Counted from the first letter of the stretch, positions 7,653 to 18,461 are shown. The stretch is DNA of 34,926 nt from an uncultured Planctomycetaceae bacterium (GCA_913031625.1 CAJWGB010000032.1:1-34926); one strand, 5' to 3'. Notes: generated from the letters alone by a model not told the origin. A program made the numbers and translations.

Positions 7653-8975
7653 ATGAAAACAGCCTGGCTGGAATGTGCCACCGGCATCAGCGGTGATATG
7701 ACACTGGGAGCATTGATCGACGTGGGAGTTGATCGCAGTGCGATTGACGCGGCAATCGCTTCTCTCAAGCTTCCGGACGTTCGATTGCGTGTTGAGACTG
7801 TTATTAAGAGCGGTTTCCGGGCGACGCATGTGCTGGTTGACCATCCCGAACAGCACGCTCATCGACACTATTCTGATATCTGCCAGATTCTTGATCAGGC
7901 AGACGCACTGACAGACCGCCAGCGCGAGATAGCTCGACAGCTGTTTCTTGCTGTGGCGGAGTCAGAAGCGCGTGTGCATGGTTCAACGATCGAAAGGGTT
8001 CATTTTCATGAAGTAGGTGCTGTCGATTCGATCGTGGATATTGTCGGCGCTGCGGTCGGCTTTGATCTGCTTGGAGCTGATCGGATCGTCTGCAACTTTG
8101 TGCCGCCAGGCCGTGGATACGTGCACATTGATCATGGGATCTGTGCTGTACCTGCTCCCGGTACGGCGGAGATACTGAAAGGGATTCCTCTGGCCGATGT
8201 GCCGATCGAAGCGGAACTGACGACACCAACGGGAGCTGCGATCGTTAAGACACTGGCGGATTCATTTGGCCCATTGCCGGCGATGACCATTGAACAGGTG
8301 GGCTACGGTGCGGGCACGATGACGTTTCCACAGCGAGCGAACATTCTGCGGTTGTTCGTCGGAAACGCTGCGGCAGCTCCGAACAGCGATTTTGTGTCCC
8401 TGCTGGAAACAAATCTTGACGACGTCAGTGGCGAGGTGATTGGCCATACACGCAATCGACTGATGGGATCAGGTGCGCTCGATGTCTACACGACCCCCGT
8501 TCAGATGAAGAAGGATCGCAGTGGTGTGATTTTGTCTGTGATCTGTCGTCCAGAGGACGAACAGGACCTTGAGCAGATTCTTTTCAATGAAACGGGGACT
8601 CTTGGGATTCGACGAACTGTCGTTCAGCGCAGTACTCAACATCGTGATCATATTGACGTTAAGACCCCGTGGGGGACCGTGACTGGCAAACGCGCATGGC
8701 GAACCGGCAGTCCCCCGTCGTTTGCTCCAGAGTTTGAAGATTGTGCAAAGCTTGCGTCAGAGCACGGTGTTGCCCTGCGGGACGTTTACCGGGCTGCGGA
8801 ATCGGCCTTCCTGCAATTAGCTGATTCAGGCACACTACCGGAGTCCGCAGGAAGTACGTCAGACGGTCACTCGCACGATCACGATGGTCATTCACATGAC
8901 CACGATCATCACTCGCATGATCATGACGGACACTCCCACGACCACGATGGTCATTCTCATGACCATGATCATTAG
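7653..8975 (+). CDS. larC: LarC nickel insertion protein (nickel-pincer cofactor biosynthesis)
   Basis: A 440-residue protein matching the LarC family over its length. Typical patches are the N-terminal ECATGISGDMTLGALIDVG, RVHFHEVGAVDSIVDIVGAA, PVPAPGTAEIL-like VPAPGTAEILKGIPL, ELTTPTGAAIVKTL and the C-terminal-domain ETNLDDVSGEVIGH. LarC uses CTP to insert nickel into the pyridinium-bisthiocarboxylate mononucleotide that serves lactate racemase LarA and relatives; it acts in the cytoplasm. In some lactobacilli LarC is made by a frameshift between two frames, but here it is a single continuous frame. The last 36 or so residues are a run of HSHDHDGH units (8868-8972), unlike the internal His-rich linker often seen in this family. 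This tail probably binds or stores nickel. No larA, larB or larE is seen nearby. Confidence 0.92.
   Translation: MKTAWLECATGISGDMTLGALIDVGVDRSAIDAAIASLKLPDVRLRVETVIKSGFRATHVLVDHPEQHAHRHYSDICQILDQADALTDRQREIARQLFLAVAESEARVHGSTIERVHFHEVGAVDSIVDIVGAAVGFDLLGADRIVCNFVPPGRGYVHIDHGICAVPAPGTAEILKGIPLADVPIEAELTTPTGAAIVKTLADSFGPLPAMTIEQVGYGAGTMTFPQRANILRLFVGNAAAAPNSDFVSLLETNLDDVSGEVIGHTRNRLMGSGALDVYTTPVQMKKDRSGVILSVICRPEDEQDLEQILFNETGTLGIRRTVVQRSTQHRDHIDVKTPWGTVTGKRAWRTGSPPSFAPEFEDCAKLASEHGVALRDVYRAAESAFLQLADSGTLPESAGSTSDGHSHDHDGHSHDHDHHSHDHDGHSHDHDGHSHDHDH
8868..8972 (+). repeat. His/Asp tandem repeat encoding the LarC tail
   Basis: The 3' end of larC is an imperfect short tandem repeat (units such as CACGATCACGATGGTCATTC) that encodes alternating His-Ser-His-Asp-His-Asp residues. 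It should be prone to length variation by slippage. Metal binding is inferred from composition. Confidence 0.8.
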
Positions 8976-9101
8976 GCGACAGTCTGAAAACCGTCCGAGT
9001 TGTTCGCAGGCACTGCATTTGCTGTGTGGACGATCCGGACACCGGTTTTAGGACTGGTTCCAGGCGGCGGTGAGTCGCGCACACGACACGTCAGGGACGA
9101 C

Positions 9102-9293
9102 ATGTCAGAGGAATCAGAACATCCGACATTGAGTCCGGCAGAATGGCTGGACGTAGTGTCTGCAGCATACAGTCTGGAGATCCAGCGCCACGAACTGGAG
9201 CTCAAACGTCTGCGTGCTGATTCTGGAAAGGTCGCTGATCACCCGGCTGGTGACTATGTCATACGAATTCGACGCGCTGCCTGGTCAGAGTGA
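9102..9293 (+). CDS. Possible small acidic/amphipathic protein
   Basis: A 63-residue frame beginning MSEESEHPTLSPAEWLDVVSAAY. The ATG at 9102 is preceded by AGGGA at a suitable distance, which favours it over the in-frame upstream ATG at 9000. Residues 10-42 look like one or two amphipathic helices (LSPAEWLDVVSAAY then LEIQRHELELKRLRAD). The family is not recognised. It follows larC by about 125 bp on the same strand. The residue pattern looks protein-like rather than random, but conservation has not been tested, so it is offered with moderate doubt. Confidence 0.45.
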   Translation: MSEESEHPTLSPAEWLDVVSAAYSLEIQRHELELKRLRADSGKVADHPAGDYVIRIRRAAWSE

Positions 9294-9668
9294 GCACACT
9301 CAGAGAAGGTTCCGCTGGCCCTGTGAGACTGGATCGCAAACTGCAGGTTCGCCGGAGCAGATTCCTGAGCGTGCGAACAAATGGAAAATCACCGCTCACG
9401 CGGCCCGTGACGGGTGTCGATGCGACTTGCCTGGGATTCGGGATGCAGCTTCCTATAATCCACCGGTCGGCGAGGGCAGGGAGTTTTCGCCGGACGATGC
9501 TGCGACGTGTTTGTGCTGAAAATCGACTGTGCTTTGAGCCGCAGTGTCGGTGCGAACACGTTTGAGTGCCCGGTCGTTAGGGCCGGGGATGATCTTCGAC
9601 TGAGGGATTCCATCGTCGATCATGAATTCCTGACCGACTGCCATCGGTCTCAGTAACTCGACAGGTTC
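9294..9668. other. 375-bp spacer upstream of the giant uvrA
   Basis: No convincing gene: open frames here are Arg-rich and lack ribosome-binding sites. The stretch contains a perfect TATAAT at 9454-9459, about 210 bp before the uvrA ATG. The best upstream partner, TTGCCT at 9427-9432, is 21 bases away, which is too long for a standard sigma-70 promoter, so this is only a weak promoter candidate. I see no clear LexA-type palindrome. Confidence 0.35.
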
Positions 9669-12600
9669 ATGTCCGAAACTGAAATCGTCATCCGTGGTGC
9701 GCGCGAGCACAATCTTCGCAATGTTTCTCTGACTCTGCCGCGCAATAAACTGATCGTCATGACCGGGGTCAGTGGCTCCGGAAAGAGCAGCCTGGCTTTT
9801 GACACACTCTATGCTGAAGGGCAGCGACGGTACGTCGAATCGCTGTCGACCTATGCGCGACAGTTCCTCGGGCAATTGCCGAAGCCCAATGTGGATTCAA
9901 TTTCAGGTCTCGCGCCCTCCATCTCAATTCAGCAGAAGTCGACCAGCCGAAATCCTCGCAGCACCGTCGGAACGATCACAGAGATCTTCGACTACCTCCG
10001 TGTCCTCTTTGCCCGGGTCGGACAGGGGTATTGCTACGTCTCCGGCAAGCCCATTCAGGCTCAGTCCAGTGACTCAATCATCGACTCGATTGCAAGCATG
10101 CCGGAGGGAACGCGATATTCAATCCTGGCACCCCTTGTACAAAATCAGAAAGGCGAGTTCAGGGACCTCTTTGAAGACCTTCTAAAACGCGGTTTCCTGC
10201 GAGCTCGTGTGGATGGGGAAGTGATCTCACTGAATGAAGATCCCGGACTCCGGCGTCATCATAAACACAATATTGAAGTTGTCGTTGACCGTCTTGCTGT
10301 CGGACCTGGGTCCAGAAGTCGGCTGGCAGAAGCTGTGGAGCAGGCGCTCAAGCTGGCCGACGGACGTTTGATCTGTGCAGTGCAGCACGATGCTCCACCG
10401 GATAATTCGGCAAACAGCGGTCAGACGGACGACCGACTTTACAGTGCCAATTATGCGTGCGCAGAAAGCGGGATGAGCTATGAGCCACCGACGCCACAGC
10501 TGTTCAGCTTTAACAGTCCGCTGGGGATGTGCATGGAGTGCAATGGTCTCGGGATGCGGCATGGTTTTCCATCGGGAGCGATCGTCGTCGATGAGAAGAA
10601 GTCGATCCGCAATGGTGCCACTTTATTTCTGCCATCACTGCAGAAGATCGGTCGGTGGCCACGGCACATTCTAAAAGGTGCGGCGGAAGCAATTGAGAAG
10701 ATCGTGGGGATGGAGCACGAGTCTCTGTTGAAACTCAAATGGAAGGATCTGCCAGCCGAAGCGAAGAAGCTGTGGCTGCACGGGACCGGTGACAAACACA
10801 TTACCTTCAGCTGGAGAACACGCGGTGGTGTGTACAAGCACGGGGGTACGTGGGAAGGCTGGGTCAATCGGCTGCTGGATAATTATCGCAACGCAAAGAA
10901 CCCCATGTTGCGGCGGTCGATGGAGAAGCACCTTGAGGTTTTGCCGTGTCAGGCCTGCGAGGGTGAGCGATTAAATCGGCAGGCTCGTAATGTGCGGCTG
11001 ACGACGACCAGTCGCCGATTCGCGAGGCGCGGCCTGCCCAAACAGCTGAGTCTTCCTCAGGTGTGTGCACTCAGTATTCAGGAAGCGTCGGAGTTCTTCG
11101 ACTCACTGAAGCTTGGGGAGACGCAGCAGATCATCGCTGAGGAGGCATTGAAGGAAATCCGCGGAAGGCTTGGTTTCCTGCTGCAGTGCGGTCTGCACTA
11201 CCTGACGCTGCATCGATCTGCTCCGACATTGTCCGGGGGAGAGTCCCAGCGGATTCGACTTGCCGGACAGATCGGATGCGGACTTGTCGGCGTCGTCTAC
11301 ATTCTGGACGAACCCTCCATCGGGCTGCATCCGCGCGACAATACGATGCTGCTCGAAAGCCTGCAGCATCTTCGTGACCAGGGCAATACGGTCATTGTCG
11401 TCGAGCATGATGAAGAAACCATGCGAGCCGCAGACCATGTCGTTGACTTTGGACCTGGACCGGGTGTGCGAGGCGGCGAACTGGTCGTGGAAGGGACGGT
11501 CAAAGATGTCCTCAAGAGCAAACGGAGTCTGACGGGGCAGTACCTGAGTGGCACAAAGAAAATTGATGTGCCTTCTCATCGACGCGGACAGCCGGAATCC
11601 AGCGGGAAACCTAAGAAGAAGCGGACCGCAAAGAAGAAGAAGGCGGCTGCGGCCTCGCTCTGTGGAACCAAAGATGTCATCACAGTCAAAGAACCGCAGC
11701 ACAACAACCTCAAAGGCGTAGACGTCAGTTTCCCGCTCGGTCGCTTCGTGTGTGTGACGGGTGTCAGCGGCAGTGGAAAGAGTAGCCTGACGAGCGACAT
11801 TCTCTGGCAGGTCCTGAACCGCGATGTAAACCGTGGTAAGGGGGAGCCTGGGAAACACGGCCGTGTCAATGGCCTGACGAAGATCGACAAGGCGATCGAT
11901 ATCGATCAGTCGCCGATTGGACGCACTCCTCGAAGTAATCCGGCAACGTACGTCAAAGTCTTTGACGAGATTCGTAAGCTTTTTACATCTTTGCCGCAGT
12001 CGAAAATGCGCGGTTATAAACCGGGGCGATTCAGTTTCAATGTCGCTGGTGGACGCTGTGAAGCATGTGAGGGGCACGGGGCGACTAAACTGGAAATGGA
12101 CTTTCTGGCCGACATCTGGGTTCCGTGTGATGTCTGTGAAGGAAGACGTTTCAGTCATGAAACGCTGGAAGTGAAGTACCGCGATCACAGTATCGCCGAC
12201 ATCCTGAAGATGGAGATTCGGGATGCGATTCAGGTGTTTGAGAACGTTCCAAAGATCAATCGCCTGCTGCAGACGCTGATTGATGTGGGTCTGGACTACA
12301 TGCAGCTGGGACAACCCTCTCCAACATTGTCAGGCGGGGAAGCTCAGCGTATCAAACTGGCTCGAGAACTGGGAAAGAGATCCACCGGGCAAACACTTTA
12401 TCTGCTGGATGAGCCGACGACAGGGCTGCACTTTGCGGATGTTCACAAGCTGCTGGAAGTGCTGCATGGATTTGTGGAGCAGGGCAACACGGTCATTGTT
12501 GTGGAACACAATCTTGACGTGATCAAAACAGCAGACTGGGTGATCGACATGGGACCGGAGGGCGGAGCCGGCGGAGGGATGGTCGTGGTTCAGGGGACTC

Positions 12601-15600
12601 CCGAAGAAGTCGCTGCGTGCAAAGAGTCTCACACTGGTAGAGCACTCTGCGATGTGCTGCCCGGCCTGAAGCCTCGACGGAAGTCAAACAGGTCCGGCAA
12701 TGGTAAGTCGAAGTCAGATCCATTTGCATTCAGCAAACGGATTCAGATCAAGGGGGCGGCTCAGCACAATCTGCAACAGGTGGACGTGAATGTGCCTCGT
12801 GGGGAGATGAGTGTTTTCTGTGGGCCCAGTGGCAGCGGTAAGACATCTCTGGCGATGGACACGCTGTATGCGGAGGGGCAGCGCCGATACGTCGAAAGTC
12901 TCTCAGCCTATGCGCGGCAGTTCCTCGGCCAGATGCCGAAGCCAAAAGTGGAGAGTATTCAGGGCTTGAGTCCGGCCATTGCCATTGAGCAGAAAACAGT
13001 CGGTGCGACTCCTCGTTCTACCGTAGGAACTGTCACTGAGATCTACGACTACCTGCGTGTGCTCTACGCACGACTCGGAACTGTCCACTGCCCAACCTGT
13101 GGCGAACCGGCCCGGAAGCAAACCACTGATGAAATCGTGGATGCGATTCTGAAACTCCCGGCAAAGTCTCGATTGATGCTGCTGGCGCCCGTGGAACTGG
13201 ATCGCCAGATTCCATTTGCCACCGTATTTGAACGCCTTCGCAGGAATGGATTTGTTCGAGTGCGAATCGACGACAAGACATACTCGCTCGAGGACCCGCC
13301 GGAACTCGATCACCGTCGCCGGCATGAAGTGGAAGTGGTTGTCGATCGCTGCATTGTCGATAAGAAGCAGCGCGGCCGAATTACGGATTCCACTGAGGCA
13401 GCTCTGGATGTTGGCAAGGGCGTCATTCGGGTGGTGGTGGCTGAAGATGGTGTCGAGGAGTCAGAGTGGGAGGACCATGTCTTCAGTCTTCATCTGTCGT
13501 GTCTGGACTGCGGCTACAGTTATGAACATCCAACGCCTCAGCAATTCAGCTTCAACAGTCCGCTGGGATGGTGCTGGTCGTGCGAGGGCCTTGGCACTGA
13601 GTTTGGCGCCAATCAGTCACTGTTGATCACCAGTCCGGAGCGGTCACTTCTTGAGGGCGCTATTGGGGCATTGCCCGACCCGAACAGGGACGCAGTATTT
13701 CGAATGCTGCTGGAGGCCATCAGCAAAGAATTTGGCATTCCTCTGGATCAGCCATGGTATCTCCTGGATGAAAAACAGCAGCGACTGCTGCTGTATGGCG
13801 ATGCGGACCGCTGGGTGCTTGTCCAGAATCCTCAGACTGCAGATGGCGACCTCTGTGCACCGATCAGATTTCGGTTTCGGGGGCTCTATCCAACGATCGA
13901 AATGGCGGGGCGGCTGTCGTATTCTCATCGCCGTTCCCTGATGGAAATGGCGGGCGAAAAGGATTGCAGTGTTTGCGGCGGCAGTCGGTTGCAGGAAGTG
14001 ACGGCGGCGGTGAAGTTGAAGAAGGTGACACTGCCTCAACTCTGCCGCATGCCACTGCATCGTGCTTTGGAGTTCCTGAAACGCCTGCGACTGACGAAGA
14101 CGCAGAAGCAGATTGCCGGAGATCTGTTGCAGGAGTCGATTCATCGACTGACGTTCCTTGTTGATGTCGGCCTGGATTATCTGACGATGGATCGTTCCAT
14201 GCCGACTCTGTCAGGCGGCGAGTCTCAGCGTATTCGTCTGGCAGGGCAGGTGGGCCGTTCGCTCACTGGTGTGCTCTACGTACTGGATGAACCTACGATT
14301 GGCCTTCATCCGCGAGACAATGGGCGTTTGCTTGGTGCTCTGCGGCGCCTTCGGGATCTTGGAAACACAGTGCTGCTCGTCGAACACGATCGAGAAGTGC
14401 TTGAAGCTGCGGATCGGCTGTATGACTTTGGGCCGGGTGCCGGGCGTCTGGGGGGGAGTGTTGTTGCTGAGGGCACGCCAAAGCAGTTGGGACGCAAGGC
14501 GAAGAAGTCTTTGACGGGAGGCTACCTGAGTGGCCTGCAGGGCATTCCGATTCCGGAACAGCGTCGTATGGAGAGTGCTCGGCGACCACTGCCCGACATG
14601 GCTGAGAAGCGGCCGCGATTGACACTGCACGGGGCCACTCAGAACAATTTGCGGAATGTCGATTTGAGCATTCCGGTGGGGGTGCTTACGTGCATCACCG
14701 GAGTGAGCGGTAGTGGCAAGAGCAGCCTGGTGATGAATACGCTGGCTCGTGCAGTGTCGCGAAAACTAAATCTGACGACGGATGCTCCAGGTCCGCATCG
14801 TGACCTGGTGGGGATTGAGCATCTGTCCAAGATTGTGGTGGTGGACCAGAACCCCATTGGCAATACGCCGGCTTCAAACCCCGGAACATACACGGGCGTC
14901 TTTGAGCATATCCGGACTCTGTTCGCCAAAATGCCGGATTCGAAAGTGCGAGGTTACGGTCCCGGGCGTTTCAGTTTTAACCGCTCCGGTGGCCGCTGCG
15001 ACGACTGCGAAGGAATGGGGCAGCAGAAGATTGAAATGCATTTTCTGCCCGACGTCTGGGTCGAGTGCAATACCTGTCGCGGTAAGAGGTACAACGCCGA
15101 AACACTCAGTGTGAAGTTCAATGACTATTCCATTGCTGATGTGCTGGAGATGCCGATTGAGAAGGCACTGGAAGTGTTCTCGAACGTGCCAAAGATTCGA
15201 GCACCGCTGGCGACACTCAACGCGATCGGCCTTGGGTACCTGACCATTGGGCAGTCGGCACCGACACTCTCAGGTGGCGAAGCTCAACGAATCAAGCTGG
15301 CTGCAGAGCTTGCGAAACCCAACAAGGGCCAGACGCTGTATCTGCTGGACGAGCCAACTACGGGGCTGCATTTCGATGACATCGCGAAGCTGTTGGCAGT
15401 GCTCAACAGTCTGGTCGAGCAGGGCAATTCCGTCGTCGTGATTGAGCACAATCTGGACGTGATTAAGACAGCGGACTGGATCATTGATCTTGGCCCGGAA
15501 GCAGGCGCGGGCGGTGGGCATATTGTCGTGGAAGGAACCCCGGAAGATGTTGTTGAGCATGCCAGTGCCAATGGAAAAGCGAAGCCCCACCGGTCATGGA

Positions 15601-16631
15601 CGGGGGAAATGCTTGCTCCGGTTCTGAAGGAAGCGAAAGCCGGAACAATCGAAGTCTTCGATGTTGAGGAGGTTGCAAGGAAACGCGCTGATGACGTGAG
15701 TGTTGATCAACTCGGCAAGGCTGCCAAACTTCCCTGGGAAGTTGACGGTCAGCGATGGCACACGCAGGAGTGTCTCAGCCATGATGGCCAGCGTTGTCGC
15801 TGGGACGGTGAGGCGCTTCAATTCGTGGTGGACTTCTTCGCGGCAGACGAGCGGCTTTCACCCGTCAACTGGAATCATCGTTCCACCATTGAGGTCAAAT
15901 CCAAAGGCGGGCTGGGCTGGCTGCTGCATGCCCGCAGCGGGCATGAATGGCTGCTTACGCTCTGCTTCAGGGTCAGGAAGAACACCTTCGAGCAGAAGTC
16001 TCTGTCAGCAGCCTTGAATCTGACGCCAATTGATGATGTCGAAGAGATTCACTACTACAGCCAGTCACCACGCGTAAGGGTTCGCAACCTGAAGACTCCC
16101 TGGCAGGAAGTCACCATCAAGATCTGGAAGAAGGAAGAAGTTGACAATGATGCCTTCCGGGAGTTTCTGCAGACTGCTGCAGATGGTCACCTTTCACAGG
16201 CGTTGAAGGAGAAAGCGAATCCGGACGACCTGACACCGTGGAAACAACTGGGGCGGAAGTGGCACCTGATGAAAAAGGGCCTGCCTAAACGCCCGGACTG
16301 GACGTTTGCCACACTCGAAAAGGCACTGCCTGTTGTTGAACTGGCGTTGGCGGAGTCAAAGGCAGACTACGGTATTCGCAGTAAGATCAACTGGAAGTCT
16401 TCTGGCGGTCAACCAACCGGTGAACTGCATACCAAACGGAAGGATGGCGTTGACCTCGTTGTGTTTGTTCCAAAAGGGACTGTCACGATCGGTGCCGTGG
16501 CGGAGTTTGGCATGGAGCAGGAAGTCAAACCTGCAAAGGGGGAACAGGATGCGGTTCGAATTCGTTTTCGCAGGCCCGATCAGGTGTCGAAGAAGTTCGT
16601 TCTGTGGCTCACTGAAACGGTATACGGCTGA
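9669..16631 (+). CDS. uvrA: Double-length UvrA excinuclease subunit (two tandem UvrA units plus a novel C-terminal extension)
   Basis: UvrA is the damage-recognition ATPase of UvrABC nucleotide excision repair. Usual UvrA is about 940 residues; this one has 2,320. Unit 1 (about 1-1000) has Walker A at 33-41 (GVSGSGKSS), [12 protein letters not shown] near 521, Walker [14 protein letters not shown], a second Walker A near 698, the C-terminal zinc module CEACEGHG...CDVCEGRR (about 797-828) and [12 protein letters not shown] near 887. Unit 2 (about 1030-1980) repeats all of these: GPSGSGKTS at 1052, signature near 1514, Walker A near 1678, zinc module near 1777-1808, signature near 1867. UvrA normally dimerises, so this resembles a single-chain dimer. 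The unit 1 first zinc finger is incomplete (C264-x2-S267), whereas the unit 2 finger is intact (C1278, C1281, C1302, C1305). Residues 2000-2320 are an unrecognised extension. Double-length UvrA is, to my knowledge, also found in Chlamydiae. Confidence 0.95.
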   Translation: MSETEIVIRGAREHNLRNVSLTLPRNKLIVMTGVSGSGKSSLAFDTLYAEGQRRYVESLSTYARQFLGQLPKPNVDSISGLAPSISIQQKSTSRNPRSTVGTITEIFDYLRVLFARVGQGYCYVSGKPIQAQSSDSIIDSIASMPEGTRYSILAPLVQNQKGEFRDLFEDLLKRGFLRARVDGEVISLNEDPGLRRHHKHNIEVVVDRLAVGPGSRSRLAEAVEQALKLADGRLICAVQHDAPPDNSANSGQTDDRLYSANYACAESGMSYEPPTPQLFSFNSPLGMCMECNGLGMRHGFPSGAIVVDEKKSIRNGATLFLPSLQKIGRWPRHILKGAAEAIEKIVGMEHESLLKLKWKDLPAEAKKLWLHGTGDKHITFSWRTRGGVYKHGGTWEGWVNRLLDNYRNAKNPMLRRSMEKHLEVLPCQACEGERLNRQARNVRLTTTSRRFARRGLPKQLSLPQVCALSIQEASEFFDSLKLGETQQIIAEEALKEIRGRLGFLLQCGLHYLTLHRSAPTLSGGESQRIRLAGQIGCGLVGVVYILDEPSIGLHPRDNTMLLESLQHLRDQGNTVIVVEHDEETMRAADHVVDFGPGPGVRGGELVVEGTVKDVLKSKRSLTGQYLSGTKKIDVPSHRRGQPESSGKPKKKRTAKKKKAAAASLCGTKDVITVKEPQHNNLKGVDVSFPLGRFVCVTGVSGSGKSSLTSDILWQVLNRDVNRGKGEPGKHGRVNGLTKIDKAIDIDQSPIGRTPRSNPATYVKVFDEIRKLFTSLPQSKMRGYKPGRFSFNVAGGRCEACEGHGATKLEMDFLADIWVPCDVCEGRRFSHETLEVKYRDHSIADILKMEIRDAIQVFENVPKINRLLQTLIDVGLDYMQLGQPSPTLSGGEAQRIKLARELGKRSTGQTLYLLDEPTTGLHFADVHKLLEVLHGFVEQGNTVIVVEHNLDVIKTADWVIDMGPEGGAGGGMVVVQGTPEEVAACKESHTGRALCDVLPGLKPRRKSNRSGNGKSKSDPFAFSKRIQIKGAAQHNLQQVDVNVPRGEMSVFCGPSGSGKTSLAMDTLYAEGQRRYVESLSAYARQFLGQMPKPKVESIQGLSPAIAIEQKTVGATPRSTVGTVTEIYDYLRVLYARLGTVHCPTCGEPARKQTTDEIVDAILKLPAKSRLMLLAPVELDRQIPFATVFERLRRNGFVRVRIDDKTYSLEDPPELDHRRRHEVEVVVDRCIVDKKQRGRITDSTEAALDVGKGVIRVVVAEDGVEESEWEDHVFSLHLSCLDCGYSYEHPTPQQFSFNSPLGWCWSCEGLGTEFGANQSLLITSPERSLLEGAIGALPDPNRDAVFRMLLEAISKEFGIPLDQPWYLLDEKQQRLLLYGDADRWVLVQNPQTADGDLCAPIRFRFRGLYPTIEMAGRLSYSHRRSLMEMAGEKDCSVCGGSRLQEVTAAVKLKKVTLPQLCRMPLHRALEFLKRLRLTKTQKQIAGDLLQESIHRLTFLVDVGLDYLTMDRSMPTLSGGESQRIRLAGQVGRSLTGVLYVLDEPTIGLHPRDNGRLLGALRRLRDLGNTVLLVEHDREVLEAADRLYDFGPGAGRLGGSVVAEGTPKQLGRKAKKSLTGGYLSGLQGIPIPEQRRMESARRPLPDMAEKRPRLTLHGATQNNLRNVDLSIPVGVLTCITGVSGSGKSSLVMNTLARAVSRKLNLTTDAPGPHRDLVGIEHLSKIVVVDQNPIGNTPASNPGTYTGVFEHIRTLFAKMPDSKVRGYGPGRFSFNRSGGRCDDCEGMGQQKIEMHFLPDVWVECNTCRGKRYNAETLSVKFNDYSIADVLEMPIEKALEVFSNVPKIRAPLATLNAIGLGYLTIGQSAPTLSGGEAQRIKLAAELAKPNKGQTLYLLDEPTTGLHFDDIAKLLAVLNSLVEQGNSVVVIEHNLDVIKTADWIIDLGPEAGAGGGHIVVEGTPEDVVEHASANGKAKPHRSWTGEMLAPVLKEAKAGTIEVFDVEEVARKRADDVSVDQLGKAAKLPWEVDGQRWHTQECLSHDGQRCRWDGEALQFVVDFFAADERLSPVNWNHRSTIEVKSKGGLGWLLHARSGHEWLLTLCFRVRKNTFEQKSLSAALNLTPIDDVEEIHYYSQSPRVRVRNLKTPWQEVTIKIWKKEEVDNDAFREFLQTAADGHLSQALKEKANPDDLTPWKQLGRKWHLMKKGLPKRPDWTFATLEKALPVVELALAESKADYGIRSKINWKSSGGQPTGELHTKRKDGVDLVVFVPKGTVTIGAVAEFGMEQEVKPAKGEQDAVRIRFRRPDQVSKKFVLWLTETVYG

Positions 16632-16635
16632 TCTG

Positions 16636-17856
16636 TCATTGCAATGACTTCATGGAGTCATTGACCGCTCGATGCAGCATGCGGTCCAGCTCCCCACCCA
16701 CGCTTTTGCCGGCTTTGCTTGTTCTTGAATTCACCAGACCCACAAAGTTCAGGCCGTCATGACGACGAATCAGAATCGTTGCCGTGCCCGGCAGTGATCC
16801 GCCGTGCCAATAGTTAAATCGCTCGCCGCCGAGTGAACGATTCATCCATCCGAGGGTGTAGTACGGATTGCGGGGTGTTCCGTCTTTGTTAGTTCCTGCA
16901 AGACCTGGTGGACGTGCATGCATTGTCCGAATGCTGGCAGCAGAAAGGACCGGGCAGCGATCTGGGTCGTCGAATGCTGCGGCGAACTTTGCAAGATCGG
17001 TTGCTGAGGCGATCCATGCTCCATGTGAGTCCATCGCTTCGAGATTCCATGCTCCGTAGGCATGCGGCACTGCATCACCCGCTGGATCAAACACGGAAGC
17101 TGTCGTGCCCTTGTGTTCATATTCGACTTCGTTCGGCGCACGACCAGATTTCAGCGTGCGGCCGATCCTCATGCTGGTAATTCCAAGGGGTACCAGGACG
17201 CTCTTCTTGACGTATGCCTCATACGATTGCCCGGTCACTCGTTCAATGGCCCGTCCCAGCAGGCAGTATCCGAAGTTGGAATAGGCGTATCGTTCCCCGG
17301 GATCAAAATCGAGCGGGTATCGCAGCATGGCTCGAATAATGGTTGCCTGATCGGCGGGCGGTTTCGTCCCCAGCTCCTTCGTAAACCGAGTCGATTGAAA
17401 CATTGGGTCGAATGAGGCTCCTCGATCCCAGCCGCCTCGATGTTCCAGCAGATGTCGAATCGTGACGTCATGCCAGCGCCTGTCGAAACGGATTCCAGCC
17501 TCCGTGATTTGTTGTTTCAAATCGAGCACGCTGAGGATTTTTGAATCCAGGGTGAGCTGTTTGCGTTCTATTAGCTGAAGGATGGCCACAGCTGTGATTG
17601 GCTTGGAGATGCTGGCGATTCGAAAGAGGCTGTCGTTGGAGACGCGTTCATTCGATGACCGAGACGCGAGGCCATAACCTCGCGCAAAAACGACCTGGCC
17701 ATTTCGTGTCACAGCGATGGCAATTCCCGGGACTCCATGGTCTGTGATAAACTGTTCTGCATGATGATCAAACGGAGACGGTGGACGAGTCTCATCCTGA
17801 GCGAAAGTGACTCTGGAGGACACCAACAGAAAACAGAAAGTCAGGACGCTACGCAT
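16636..17856 (-). CDS. Secreted serine beta-lactamase-like hydrolase
   Basis: A 406-residue protein with a signal peptide (MRSVLTFCFLLVSSRVTFAQ). It belongs to the beta-lactamase/class C-like serine hydrolase family (Pfam Beta-lactamase; EstB, D-aminopeptidase and related proteins). The catalytic residues are intact: SISK (S82, K85) in FRIASISKPITAV, the YxN-type triad YSN (192-194) in YAYSNFGYCLLG, and HGG (351-353) in NYWHGGSLPGT. It is probably a periplasmic esterase, peptidase or amidohydrolase; a true beta-lactamase is less likely without closer similarity. The ATG at 17856-17854 shares one base with the proposed TTG start of the divergent ATPase, so the promoter of each gene must lie inside the other. 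The 3' end is convergent with uvrA, 4 bp apart. Confidence 0.88.
   Translation of the reverse strand: MRSVLTFCFLLVSSRVTFAQDETRPPSPFDHHAEQFITDHGVPGIAIAVTRNGQVVFARGYGLASRSSNERVSNDSLFRIASISKPITAVAILQLIERKQLTLDSKILSVLDLKQQITEAGIRFDRRWHDVTIRHLLEHRGGWDRGASFDPMFQSTRFTKELGTKPPADQATIIRAMLRYPLDFDPGERYAYSNFGYCLLGRAIERVTGQSYEAYVKKSVLVPLGITSMRIGRTLKSGRAPNEVEYEHKGTTASVFDPAGDAVPHAYGAWNLEAMDSHGAWIASATDLAKFAAAFDDPDRCPVLSAASIRTMHARPPGLAGTNKDGTPRNPYYTLGWMNRSLGGERFNYWHGGSLPGTATILIRRHDGLNFVGLVNSRTSKAGKSVGGELDRMLHRAVNDSMKSLQ
16642..16663. terminator. Hairpin between convergent uvrA and serine hydrolase genes
   Basis: CAATGACT (16642-16649) and AGTCATTG (16656-16663) form a perfect 8-bp stem with a 6-nt loop, just after the uvrA stop (16629-16631). 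It overlaps the last codons of the convergent minus-strand gene. A second, overlapping palindrome TCATTGCAATGA starts at 16636. There is no T-run; a bidirectional termination or stalling role is inferred from position. Confidence 0.4.
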
Positions 17857-18461
17857 TGGAACTTCCCTTTGCCCATTTAAATCTCAGACGAAACCCCTTC
17901 GGTGAACTGACAGAAGCGGAAAGGGCTGCACTGGCGATAGTCGATGTGAGTCAGATCGCACAGGCACTGTCAGACCCCAATTATGCCGTGCAGTTTGTGG
18001 GGGAAAAGGGCTACGGCAAGACAACTCATTTGTTGAGTCTCAGGACCATGTTTCCGGATGCTGGCTATGTGCACATTCCCGAGGGGGAAACGCGTCCGGT
18101 TCCTGGCGGTTGCCCTGTCATGATTGACGAAGCTCAGCGGCTGACATGGTGGCAGCGTCGGAAGCTTTTCTCAAGTGAGGTGCCTCTCGTCCTGGGGACT
18201 CATAAAGACTATGCGTCGTCGTTGAAGCGTTATGGGCGAAAAGTCGAAACAGTGTATGTTGGGGATGGAACGTCTACTGACCGGATCGTGCAACTCCTGA
18301 ACACCCGAATCGAGCATGTGCGACGAAGTGCGGGAGCGATTCCTGTAGTGAGCTCAGCCACCGTCGAGCGTCTGCAGGGGATCTACGGTGGCAATATTCG
18401 AGGCATGCTTTACGAGCTGTATCAGGAACTGCAGAATCTTCGTGAGATCGACCAAATCTGA
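17856..18461 (+). CDS. Small ExeA/TniB-like P-loop ATPase
   Basis: A 201-residue AAA-type ATPase. The proposed TTG start at 17856 precedes LPFAHLNLRRNPFGEL, the FGLRxNPF-type opening seen in ExeA/GspA and TniB-like ATPases; no ATG precedes the Walker A motif. Walker A is GEKGYGKTT (49-57) and Walker B is PVMIDEAQR (about 87-95), followed by a sensor-like VPLVLGTHKD. It is shorter than usual ExeA proteins and lacks any extra domain, so only the ATPase core is present. It heads the plus-strand run with the arrestin-like membrane protein 128 bp downstream, which suggests an ATPase-membrane protein pair. The actual role is unknown. The start codon overlaps that of the divergent hydrolase gene. 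Confidence 0.7.
   Translation: MELPFAHLNLRRNPFGELTEAERAALAIVDVSQIAQALSDPNYAVQFVGEKGYGKTTHLLSLRTMFPDAGYVHIPEGETRPVPGGCPVMIDEAQRLTWWQRRKLFSSEVPLVLGTHKDYASSLKRYGRKVETVYVGDGTSTDRIVQLLNTRIEHVRRSAGAIPVVSSATVERLQGIYGGNIRGMLYELYQELQNLREIDQI

Noticed and set aside
9427-9459. Sigma-70 promoter TTGCCT...TATAAT for uvrA
   Set aside because: The -10 is perfect but the spacing is 21 bases, too long for confident assignment; kept only as a note in the spacer entry.
9290-9565. 91-residue ORF before uvrA
   Set aside because: Arg/Cys-rich, no start signal or family likeness; it probably overlies the uvrA promoter region.
11103-12314. 403-residue ORF antisense to uvrA
   Set aside because: Mirror of the conserved UvrA coding frame; composition and absence of motifs indicate a shadow.
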